Shown piece by piece: positions 8,509 through 16,449 of a stretch of DNA of 64,000 nucleotides. The stretch is from Streptomyces dysideae. GTDB lineage: Bacteria > Actinomycetota > Actinomycetes > Streptomycetales > Streptomycetaceae. Position 1 is the stretch's first letter. Every line of letters starts with the position of its first letter. The notes under the pieces are model-generated. The model did no database searches and was not told where the DNA came from. It saw only the letters and a list, made by a program, of their open reading frames with translations. The position numbers and the translations under genes are program-made. The stretch lies in contig NZ_KQ949078.1 in NCBI RefSeq assembly GCF_001514305.1, forward strand, positions 1-64,000, written 5' to 3'.

Positions 8509-9011
8509 GAGCGCTCGTTCCTTTCCGTTGCACCGCTGGCAACACCGTGGTCCACATCACACCATGTGTCGATCACTTCACTGTGCGTACCTGTTGGCGC
8601 ATCACACCCCTGCCATGGGCAAGGGAAACCCCTATGGGCCGAACGTGGGACTGCTTCCGCGGCAGCCTCGCCCATACCGCGTCTATCTAAAGCATGGGCG
8701 TGGCGTGGGGTGGCGAAGTCTGGCGTTTTGCGTCGCGCGTATTTCTCTTCGCCTCCGCCACGGGAGGATGGGGCACGATCGTCGGTGGCTAAGACGCCCG
8801 GGTCGGTCACCAGGTTCCGGGTGGCTGTCAACCACCCCTGGCCCTTACCGAGTACGTACCCATCGCGACCGTTGTGACGCTCCGTGGAGCAAGCCCAGTC
8901 GACCGCAATAAGCCGTTACCCGAGGCAGTTTTAAGCCAACTTTGCCTTTTCGCAAGGGGTCCACCAGAAGTGAACTGGTTACCCACGGACACCAGGAATC
9001 CCGGCAGGACA
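8509..9011 (+). other. Intergenic region between divergent genes, no gene seen
   Basis: This 503-bp spacer must hold the promoters of the prim-pol-like gene (minus) and the GAF-phosphatase gene (plus). It has locally AT-rich patches (for example around 8925-8950) but no convincing tRNA, hairpin or conserved coding frame. I identify no specific operator. Confidence 0.5.
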
Positions 9012-10523
9012 ATGCTGGACATCTCCTCACGAGTGCGTGTACATGTGGAGACACTGCCAGCGGCGCAGAATGACATGGGGGTTTGCGATGCTTTTGAGCA
9101 ATACGCACCGGTCGGAAAGCCGGACGCCATGAATGCCCCTCACCCTTCGAAAGTGGCCGGAATCGATTCAACGGTTCCCTCGCCCGCACACACTGTCGCG
9201 CCCGCGCCCCCGGCCTCGGGTACCTCACCGGTCCCGCCACCAAACGCACCAGGGGCGCTGCTTCAGGACCGTCTCGCCGGCTGGGTCTCGGACCTCACGA
9301 CACTCCATGAACTCACCGAACGCCTGGCCCGCACGGACGCACTGACCGAGGCCCTCCAGGAACTGCTGCGCGCCGGAGCCGCCCTCGTGGGCGCCCGGCG
9401 CGGCCTCGTGGTGCTGGAACCCGGGGACGGACTGGGACCGGACACGACCGTCGGGCTGGGGCTCGCCCGGGCCGATCTCGGTCACATCGAGACCGTGCCG
9501 CGCGGTGCCACCTCCTACGGCCGGATCCTGGACGGCCTGCCCGGCGGCGAGGGCGAGATCGCCCAGCCCGACCTGTTCGCCGAGGACGGCCTCGACCCGC
9601 GGCACCGCGAGGTGGCCGCGCGCCTCGGCTACGCCGCGAGTTACACGCTCCCCCTGTGCACCGACGCCGCCGACCGCCTGGGCGCCGCCGTGTGGCTCTA
9701 CGACGAGCCCGCCGAGCCGACCGAGCGCCAACGCCACCTCGTCGGCCTGTACGCCCGTTACGCCGCCGAGCACCTGACGCGGCTCGTCGAGGTCGAGCGC
9801 ACGCGCGCGTGCATGGCGACGATGTCCGAGGAGCTGCTGCCGTCCCGGCTCCCCCGCGTCGCCGGAGTGCAGCTCGCCGCCCGGCACCGCACCGGACCGC
9901 GCGGCGGCGGCGACTGGTACGACGCGCTGCCCCTGCCCGACGCCGCGCTCGGCCTCGCCGTCGGCTCGGTGACCGGCTCCGGACCCAGCGCGGTCGCCGC
10001 GATGGGACGGCTGAGGGCGTCCCTGCGGGCGTACGCCGTGATGGAGGGCGAGGACCCGGTCGCGGTCCTGTCCGACCTGGAGCTGCTGCTCAGACTCACC
10101 GAGCCCGCGCGCTCCGCCACCGCCCTGTTCGCCTACTGCGAGCCCGCCCTGGGCAAGATCACCCTTGCCGGGGCCGGGCACTGCCCGCCGCTGCTGGTCG
10201 GCGAGCGGCGAACGGAGTTCGTGGAGACGTCCGTGTCGGCGCCACTGGGCATGCTGGCCTGCTGGGAGGCGCCCAGTGTGGAGCTGGAGGCGGAGGCCGG
10301 AGAGACGGTTCTGCTTTACACCGACGGCCTGCTGCACCGCAGCGGCGACCCCACCGACCGCGCCTTCGCCCGGCTGCACGCGGCGGCCGCCGGGGTGCCC
10401 AGGGCGCTGCGGCACGACCCGGAGGCGATCGCCGACCACGTGCTGCGGACGGTGCTGCCGGACGGGCTGGACGCCGCGGACTCCGAGGAGGATGTCGTGC
10501 TCCTGGCGGCTCGCTTCGAGTAG
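9012..10523 (+). CDS. GAF and PP2C/SpoIIE-type phosphatase-like regulator
   Basis: The 503-residue protein has a variable Pro-rich N-terminus, a GAF-like sensor domain (about 90-250) and a C-terminal SpoIIE/RsbU-type phosphatase domain (about 265-503) with GGGDWYDALPL, LLYTDGLLHRSGD and EEDVVLLAARFE. SpoIIE-type enzymes dephosphorylate anti-anti-sigma factors. The metal-binding motif usually written GDVxGHG reads GSVTGSG here, so the conserved Asp is absent and activity is uncertain. ATG 9012 follows GGCAGGACA. Confidence 0.8.
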   Translation: MLDISSRVRVHVETLPAAQNDMGVCDAFEQYAPVGKPDAMNAPHPSKVAGIDSTVPSPAHTVAPAPPASGTSPVPPPNAPGALLQDRLAGWVSDLTTLHELTERLARTDALTEALQELLRAGAALVGARRGLVVLEPGDGLGPDTTVGLGLARADLGHIETVPRGATSYGRILDGLPGGEGEIAQPDLFAEDGLDPRHREVAARLGYAASYTLPLCTDAADRLGAAVWLYDEPAEPTERQRHLVGLYARYAAEHLTRLVEVERTRACMATMSEELLPSRLPRVAGVQLAARHRTGPRGGGDWYDALPLPDAALGLAVGSVTGSGPSAVAAMGRLRASLRAYAVMEGEDPVAVLSDLELLLRLTEPARSATALFAYCEPALGKITLAGAGHCPPLLVGERRTEFVETSVSAPLGMLACWEAPSVELEAEAGETVLLYTDGLLHRSGDPTDRAFARLHAAAAGVPRALRHDPEAIADHVLRTVLPDGLDAADSEEDVVLLAARFE

Positions 10524-10622
10524 TTCCGCCTGAGCCTGCGGTAACAGGTCTTCCGCCCCTGGGCCCCCTTCTGCACGACCGTACGATGGAGGGGGTCCAG
10601 TGCCGTATCGAGGAGGATGACC

Positions 10623-12116
10623 GTGGCCGACGAGCTCACACCGGCGGTTTCCGATTCTGCTGCTGCCGCAGCGGGCCCGGAAGAGACCGAAGAGCCGATC
10701 AAGAAGCGGAAGAACGGCCTGTACCCGGGCGTGTCCGACGAGCTGGCCGAGAGCATGAAGTCCGGCTGGGCCGACACCGAGCTGCACGACCTGGAGCCGA
10801 TCCCCCAGGCCGCCGAGACCGCCGCGCGGCGTGCCGCGCTGTCGGCGCGTTTTCCGGGCGAGCGGCTGGTGATCCCCTCGGGCAATCTCAAGACCCGCTC
10901 GAACGACACCGACTACCCCTTCCGGGCCTCGGTCGAGTACGCGTACCTCACGGGCGGCCGGCCCGATGAAAGCGCGGACGGCGTCCTCGTCATGGAACCG
11001 GTCGCCGACGGCCACAAGGCGACGATCTACCTGCTGCCGCGCTCCGACCGCGAGAACGGTGAGTTCTGGCTGTCCGGCCAGGGCGAGCTGTGGGTCGGCC
11101 GCCGCCACTCGCTCACCGAGTCCGAGAAGCTCTACGGCATCCCCGCCTCCGACGTCCGCGAACTGGCCGACCGACTGCGCGAGGCCACCGGCCCGGTGCG
11201 GGTCGTGCGCGGCTACGACGCCGGCATCGAGGCCGCGCTGACCGACAAGGTCACCGCCGAGCGCGACGAGGAGCTGCGGGTGTTCCTGTCCGAGGCGCGG
11301 CTGGTCAAGGACACGTTTGAAATCGGCGAGCTGCAGAAGGCCGTCGACTCGACGGTGCGCGGCTTCGAGGACGTCGTGAAGGTCCTCGACAAGGCCGAGG
11401 CGACCAGCGAGCGGTACATCGAGGGCACGTTCTTCCTCCGCGCGCGCGTGGAGGGCAACGACGTCGGCTACGGCTCCATCTGCGCGGCCGGGCCGCACGC
11501 CTGCACGCTGCACTGGGTGCGGAACGACGGGCCCGTGCGGTCGGGTGACCTGCTGTTGCTCGACGCGGGCGTCGAGACGCACACGTACTACACCGCCGAC
11601 GTCACGCGCACGCTGCCGGTCAACGGGCGGTTCAGTGAGATCCAGAAGCAGATCTACGACGCCGTGTACGAGGCGCAGGAGGCCGGGATCGCGGCCGTGC
11701 AGCCGGGGGCGAAGTACCGGGACTTCCATGACGCGGCCCAGCGTGTGCTCGCCGAGAAGCTCGTCGAGTGGGGGCTTGCCGAGGGGCCTGTGGAGCGGGT
11801 GCTGGAGCTGGGGTTGCAGCGACGGTGGACGTTGCACGGTACGGGGCACATGCTCGGCATGGACGTCCATGACTGTGCCGCGGCTCGGACGGAGACGTAT
11901 GTGGAGGGTGTTCTGGAGCCCGGCATGTGTCTGACGGTTGAGCCGGGGCTGTACTTCCAGGCCGATGATCTGACCGTGCCCGAGGAGTATCGGGGCATTG
12001 GGGTGCGGATCGAGGACGACATTCTGGTGACGGAGGAAGGGAACCGGAATCTGTCGGCTGGGCTTCCTCGTCGGGCTGATGAGGTCGAGGCTTGGATGGC
12101 GGCGCTCAAGGGGTGA
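10623..12116 (+). CDS. pepP: Xaa-Pro aminopeptidase (aminopeptidase P, M24B)
   Basis: The 497-residue protein has an N-terminal creatinase-like domain (about 50-200) and a C-terminal pita-bread domain. The dinuclear metal ligands are visible: two Asp in LLLDAGVETHTYYTADVTR, His in HGTGHMLGMDVHD, Glu in LTVEPGLY and Glu in GVRIEDDILVT. It removes N-terminal residues preceding proline, in the cytoplasm. GTG 10623 is chosen because AGGAGG at 10611-10616 directly abuts the ATG at 10617, leaving no spacing, whereas it is 6 nt from the GTG. Confidence 0.93.
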   Translation: MADELTPAVSDSAAAAAGPEETEEPIKKRKNGLYPGVSDELAESMKSGWADTELHDLEPIPQAAETAARRAALSARFPGERLVIPSGNLKTRSNDTDYPFRASVEYAYLTGGRPDESADGVLVMEPVADGHKATIYLLPRSDRENGEFWLSGQGELWVGRRHSLTESEKLYGIPASDVRELADRLREATGPVRVVRGYDAGIEAALTDKVTAERDEELRVFLSEARLVKDTFEIGELQKAVDSTVRGFEDVVKVLDKAEATSERYIEGTFFLRARVEGNDVGYGSICAAGPHACTLHWVRNDGPVRSGDLLLLDAGVETHTYYTADVTRTLPVNGRFSEIQKQIYDAVYEAQEAGIAAVQPGAKYRDFHDAAQRVLAEKLVEWGLAEGPVERVLELGLQRRWTLHGTGHMLGMDVHDCAAARTETYVEGVLEPGMCLTVEPGLYFQADDLTVPEEYRGIGVRIEDDILVTEEGNRNLSAGLPRRADEVEAWMAALKG

Positions 12117-12205
12117 TCTTTCGGCTGCGGGTCGTTCGTGGGTGGTCGCGCCCACGCGGCGGAGCCGCATATGTCACAGCCCCGCGCCCCTGAAGGCACG
12201 TCACC

Positions 12206-12889
12206 GTGGACCTGCATCTGGAAACTGACGTTGTGATGGGCGTCGCGCGGGGCTTGAGCGGGCTCTGCGGGATGCCGTGCGGGACGGGCGGCTTACACCT
12301 GGGGCGCGGTTGCCCGCTACCCGGCGGCTCGCCGGTGGAGGAGGTCATTTCGCTGGTGGCGCAGACCACCCAGGCCCAGGGCCTGGAGCTGATCGGCGAC
12401 TGCCATCCCGACCTGCCCGTGATGATGCTCGGGGACGCGGGCCGACTGCGGCAGATCCTGCTCAACCCGGCGTCCAACGCGGTGAAGTTCACCGAATCCG
12501 GCGAGGTCGTCATCCACGCCCGGCCGGCCCCGGCACGGCCCCCCTCGGAAACCCTGCCGTGGCTGCTCTTCGAGGTGGCCGACACCGGGATCGGCATGTA
12601 CGACGCCGACCAGGAGCGGATCTTCGACGCCTTCTCCCAGGCGGACGCCTCCACACCCGCCGCTACGGAGGCACCGGTCTGGGCCTGGCCATCTGCCGCA
12701 GGCTCACCGAGGCCAAACCCGTTCGCCCTGGCCCCGGGCCATTCCGTCCACGTCACCACCAGCATCGGAGCACGGATCATCACCGAGCCGACCACGCCCA
12801 CGCCCACGCCCACGCAAGCGCTGTGGGACGCCGATACGGCTCTGTACAGGGCCAAGAACGCAGGCAAGAACCAGGCCGCGTTTTTCTGA
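12206..12889 (+). pseudogene. Chimeric pseudogene: MocR/GntR start, sensor-kinase HATPase, GGDEF tail
   Basis: The open frame joins pieces of three unrelated families. It starts like a MocR/PdxR-type regulator (VDLHLETD), and after a one-base shift near 12256 the neighbouring frame reads ERALRDAVRDGRLTPGARLP, typical of that family. From about 12333 it becomes a hybrid-kinase ATPase domain (GDAGRLRQILLNPASNAVKFTE, VADTGIGM). Another frameshift near 12650 moves GGTGLGLAICRRLTEA to a different frame. The last 50 codons (VTTSIGARI, ADTALYRAKNAGKNQ) are the C-terminus of a GGDEF domain. No intact function is possible. Confidence 0.8.
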
Positions 12890-12921
12890 TCCCCGCGCTG
12901 GACGCGGCGCTCGCCACAGCG

Positions 12922-13368
12922 CTACACCGCCATCAGCGGCGCGTCCTCCCGCCATTTCAGGATCTTGTCGAAGCTCACCACCGCGCCACCCCGCCCCGGC
13001 TTGTTGCCGATGTGGACGTGATCGGCGAGTTCCTGGATGAGACACAGGCCGCGGCCGTTCTCGGCGTCCGCGGACACGGGGCGCAGCGGGGGACGGGGGC
13101 GGAAGCCGGGACCGGAGTCGGCGACCTCGATGCGGCACTTCTCGCCGTCCAGATAGGCCGTGACGCGGTACGCCTCCGAGGCGCCGTCGGGTGCGGTGTC
13201 CCCGCCGTGCTCCACGGCGTTCGCGCAGGCCTCGCTGAGGGCGACGGAGAGGTCGTACGACACGTCGGGGTCGACCCCCGCGGTCTCCATGGTGCCGATC
13301 AGCAGCCGCCGGGCGAGCGGAACGCTCGCAGCTTCGCGGCGCAGATGGAGTGACCACCAGATGCTCAT
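12922..13368 (-). CDS. RsbW-like anti-sigma factor / HATPase regulatory protein
   Basis: The 148-residue single-domain GHKL protein has an N box (LSEACANAVEHGG), G1 box (EVADSGPGFRPRPP) and G2 box (NGRGLCLIQELADHV). Its size matches stand-alone anti-sigma kinases, which bind a sigma factor or phosphorylate an anti-anti-sigma factor. No sigma gene lies next to it, so the target is unknown. The ATG at 13368 is preceded by GGAGGCTGGAGC. It is divergent from the membrane-protein gene at 13571. Confidence 0.85.
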   Translation of the reverse strand: MSIWWSLHLRREAASVPLARRLLIGTMETAGVDPDVSYDLSVALSEACANAVEHGGDTAPDGASEAYRVTAYLDGEKCRIEVADSGPGFRPRPPLRPVSADAENGRGLCLIQELADHVHIGNKPGRGGAVVSFDKILKWREDAPLMAV

Positions 13369-13570
13369 GCTCCAGCCTCCAGGCCGCGGCTCGACATACC
13401 GTTACGTATTGCCACGAGTGCCCGGTTGTAAGCACACCACTGATGTGATACTGCCCATATGGTCGATGCGTCTGGCCAGGAATCGGTGTATGTGGGGGCG
13501 TACAGCTCGTACCTCATCTTGCGGACCTGCCGTATGGCGGCAATAAGGCCAGTGCGATGATGAGCCCGCC

Positions 13571-14365
13571 ATGACTGCCCCCCGCCCACGCACGGCGCAC
13601 TCCGGAAGTGACCTCCGGGTGCTGCGGGCCGCGGTGTTCGCCGCGGTCTGCGTCGTGCTGGCCGCGGCCGGGCACGCGCTCGGTTCCTACGCGTCGATTC
13701 CGCTGTGGACACTGAGCGCGGGATTCCTCGGGGTCGTCGTGGTCGCGGTGCCGTTCGCCGGACGCGAACGCGCACTGCCCGGCATCGCGGCGCTGCTCGC
13801 CGTCGGACAGACCGTGCTGCACGCGCTGTTCGGGCTGGGCCAGCACGGGACGGCCGCCGCCGCGTCCGCCATGGCCGACGCCTCGCTCGTCGAACGGGCC
13901 GCGCGGATCGCGTGCGGGACCACCGCCGCGGCACTCAGCCCGGCCCAGGCACAGCGGATCCTCGCCGACGCACGGCTCGATCCGGCCACCGGCACGCACG
14001 CCACGCACCCGCCGGCGGACGCCCTGTCGTCCGCGTCGCTGCTGCCGTCCCTGCCGATGCTGGCCGGCCACGTCCTCGCGGCGATCGTCACCGGATGGCT
14101 GCTGCGCCGCGGTGACATGGCGCTGCTGCGGCTCCTCGAACTCTCGGCGTCCTCGGTCGCCGAGGGGGCCCTCGTGCGGTCCCTGCGCGGGGCGCTCGCG
14201 CTGGTGCGCGCCCTGCGAGCCGGACTGCCGGGTGCGCCCGAGGAGGGCCCGCGTCCGCCGCGTACGGCTCCGCTCGCGCCGTCCGAGCCCCGTACCACCG
14301 CACTCCAGCACACCGTGATCAGGCGCGGCCCGCCGGCCGCCGGCGCACTCGCACTCGCCGCCTGA
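13571..14365 (+). CDS. Integral membrane protein at the head of the copper cluster
   Basis: This 264-residue protein has about five hydrophobic segments (about residues 18-38, 44-62, 70-90, and around 155-175 in the LLPSLPMLAGHVLAAIVTGWLL stretch), with Ala/Pro-rich ends. The loop after the third helix contains a few histidines (LHALFGLGQHG), and HATHPPAD follows. No known domain is recognised. Its position directly upstream of YcnI, Sco1, PCuAC and CopCD genes on the same strand suggests a role in copper handling; that is inference from context only. Confidence 0.7.
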   Translation: MTAPRPRTAHSGSDLRVLRAAVFAAVCVVLAAAGHALGSYASIPLWTLSAGFLGVVVVAVPFAGRERALPGIAALLAVGQTVLHALFGLGQHGTAAAASAMADASLVERAARIACGTTAAALSPAQAQRILADARLDPATGTHATHPPADALSSASLLPSLPMLAGHVLAAIVTGWLLRRGDMALLRLLELSASSVAEGALVRSLRGALALVRALRAGLPGAPEEGPRPPRTAPLAPSEPRTTALQHTVIRRGPPAAGALALAA

Positions 14366-14505
14366 CACGACGCGACCACCACTCCGTAGGAGAAGAGGGG
14401 CCGCCGTCGCGCGGCACACGCGCGTGCACGTGTTCCCGCCCGAAGGGAGCACCTGTGGATACGCGCGCCTCTCCAAACCTCTCTCGAAAGTGGAGTGCTC
14501 CTTTC

Positions 14506-15240
14506 ATGAAGGCTTCTCGTATCGCCGCCGTCGGCGCCCTCGCCGGTACGGCCGTACTCGCCCTGTCCGCCCCCGCCTTCGCGCACGTCTCCGTGCAACC
14601 GGAGGGCACCGCCGCCAAGGGCGGCTACGCGGTCGTCGACTTCAAGGTCCCCAACGAGCGCGACAACGCCTCGACCACCAAGCTCGAGGTCAACTTCCCG
14701 ACCGACCACCCGCTCGCCTCCGCGATGCCGGCGCCGATGGCCGGCTGGGACATCGAGGTCACCAAGTCCAAGCTGGACAAGCCCGTCGAACTGCACGGCA
14801 ACAAGATCAGCGAGGCCGTCACCAAGATCACCTGGACCGCCGACGGCAAGGGCATCGAGCCCGGCTACTTCGAGAAGTTCCCGGTCTCTATCGGCGCGCT
14901 CCCCGAGGACACCGACGAGCTCGTCTTCAAGGCGATCCAGACGTACTCCAACAAGGAGGTCGCCCGCTGGATCGAGGTGCCGCAGGAGGGCCAGGAGGAG
15001 CCCGACAACCCGGCGCCGGTGCTCGCCCTGTCCGCCGCCGAGGACGGCCACGCGCACGGCTCGGAGGCGAGCGAAGAGACCTCCGAGCCGGCAGCTCAGA
15101 ACTCCGCCGCCTCCACCGCCGCCGAACCCGCCGACAGCAGCGACACCACCGCCCGCGTCCTCGCCGTGGTCGGCATCGTCATCGGCGCGCTGGGCGTGGC
15201 GTACGGCGTGCTCGTCGGCCGCCGGCGGACCGACGCCTGA
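14506..15240 (+). CDS. YcnI-family (DUF1775) copper-associated exported protein
   Basis: The 244-residue protein has a signal peptide (MKASRIAAVGALAGTAVLALSAPAFA) whose predicted cleavage leaves mature His1-Val-Ser-Val, the N-terminal histidine known to coordinate copper in YcnI proteins. The DUF1775 domain follows (about 27-165), then a Ser/Ala linker and a C-terminal membrane anchor (about 215-236) ending in GRRRTDA. It is therefore predicted to sit outside the membrane. ATG 14506 is fixed by the signal peptide. It is first of five same-strand copper or redox genes. Confidence 0.9.
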   Translation: MKASRIAAVGALAGTAVLALSAPAFAHVSVQPEGTAAKGGYAVVDFKVPNERDNASTTKLEVNFPTDHPLASAMPAPMAGWDIEVTKSKLDKPVELHGNKISEAVTKITWTADGKGIEPGYFEKFPVSIGALPEDTDELVFKAIQTYSNKEVARWIEVPQEGQEEPDNPAPVLALSAAEDGHAHGSEASEETSEPAAQNSAASTAAEPADSSDTTARVLAVVGIVIGALGVAYGVLVGRRRTDA

Positions 15241-15335
15241 GGCCCACCCGTCCGCGCCGTGCAACCGGGGGCGCATCATGCAATCCGCACGGCCCCCGGT
15301 GCACGCCGGAGCACTCACATCTGGGACATTTTTCT

Positions 15336-15989
15336 ATGCGCAAGAACACCATCGCCGCGGCCGCCCTGCTCGCCGCCGCCACCCTGACCCTCTCCGCCTG
15401 CGGCAGCAGTGCCGACAGCGGCTCACCCGTCACCGTGGTGTCCGAGCAGGCCGGCTCGGAGAAGGCCGCCACCGTTCTCGACAAACCGTTCGAGAAGCCC
15501 GACCTGGTGCTCACCGACACCCACGGCAAGAAGTACGACCTCCGCGAGCAGACCGCGGGCAAGCCGACGCTGATCTACTTCGGCTACACCAACTGCCCCG
15601 ACATCTGCCCCACGACGATGAGCAACATCGCCGTCGCCAAGAAGCAGCTGTCCAAGGCCGACCAGGACCAGCTGCGGATCGTGTTCGTCACCACCGACCC
15701 GGAGCGCGACACCCCCGCGGCGCTCGGCAAGTGGCTCAAGGGCATCGACCCGCAGGTCGTCGGCCTGACCGGCGACTTCGCCACCATCCAGGCCGGCGCC
15801 CGCACCGTCGGCATCTCCATCGAGCCGCCGAGCAAGGACAAGAACGGCAAGACCGTCTCGATGCACGGCACCCAGGTCATCGCCTTCTCGCCGAAGACCG
15901 ACGCCGGGTACGTCCTCTACGGCGAGGACGCCGTCGTCGACGACTACATCAAGGACCTCCCCAAGCTCATCAAGGGCGAGAACCCGTGA
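15336..15989 (+). CDS. Sco1/SenC-family copper chaperone lipoprotein
   Basis: This 217-residue protein has a lipobox (TLTLSACGSS, Cys about residue 22), then a thioredoxin-like fold with the CxxxC copper motif in NCPDICPTTM and the third ligand His in SMHGTQVIAF. Sco proteins deliver copper to, or reduce, the CuA site of cytochrome c oxidase subunit II at the outer face of the membrane. The ATG lacks an obvious strong ribosome binding site. Its stop overlaps the GTG of the PCuAC gene (GTGA), indicating translational coupling. Confidence 0.93.
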   Translation: MRKNTIAAAALLAAATLTLSACGSSADSGSPVTVVSEQAGSEKAATVLDKPFEKPDLVLTDTHGKKYDLREQTAGKPTLIYFGYTNCPDICPTTMSNIAVAKKQLSKADQDQLRIVFVTTDPERDTPAALGKWLKGIDPQVVGLTGDFATIQAGARTVGISIEPPSKDKNGKTVSMHGTQVIAFSPKTDAGYVLYGEDAVVDDYIKDLPKLIKGENP

Positions 15990-16435
15990 GGCGGCTCGCC
16001 CCGGCCGCCCTGGTGCTGACCGGTGCCCTGGCACTGGCCGGCTGCGGCGGCTCCGACGACGCGCAGGCGGACCTGTCCGTCAGCGCCGCCTACATGCCGC
16101 AGCCCGTCTCCGACACCATGGCGGCCGGCTACCTCACGATCGCCAACCAGGGCGGTACGAAGGACGAGTTGACCTCCGTCACCAGCGACCTCGGCGAGGT
16201 CACCGTCCACGAGACCGTGAACGCCACGATGCGCGAGGTCACCCACTTCGCCGTCCCCGCCCACGGTCAACTCGTGTTCAGCAGTGGCGGCAACCACCTG
16301 ATGTTCGAGAAGCTGAAGCGGAAGCCGAAGCGGGGCGACACGGTGTCCCTGGAACTGCACTTCGCCGAGTCCGCAGCGGTCACCGTCAAGATGCCGGTCA
16401 AGTCGGCGACGTACGACCCGAAGACCGGACACTGA
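15986..16435 (+). CDS. PCuAC-family periplasmic-type copper chaperone lipoprotein
   Basis: The 149-residue protein has a lipobox ending LALAGCGGS and a PCuAC (DUF461) cupredoxin-like domain. The copper site is suggested by VHETVNATMREV and the later NHLMF (HxM). PCuAC inserts Cu(I) into cytochrome oxidase together with Sco1, and the 4-nt overlap with the Sco1 gene fits that partnership. The GTG start is internal to the preceding gene's stop. Confidence 0.9.
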   Translation: MRRLAPAALVLTGALALAGCGGSDDAQADLSVSAAYMPQPVSDTMAAGYLTIANQGGTKDELTSVTSDLGEVTVHETVNATMREVTHFAVPAHGQLVFSSGGNHLMFEKLKRKPKRGDTVSLELHFAESAAVTVKMPVKSATYDPKTGH

Positions 16436-16449
16436 CGGAGGGACCACCC

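Noticed and set aside
9225..12170. 981-codon open frame on the minus strand opposite the phosphatase and pepP genes
   Set aside because: Composition is the His/Arg/Gly/Val-rich antisense pattern of high-GC genes, no domain is visible, and both plus-strand genes have clear motifs.
12206..12889. Functional histidine kinase or diguanylate cyclase
   Set aside because: Motifs of three families are split across frames and neither enzyme's active site is complete.
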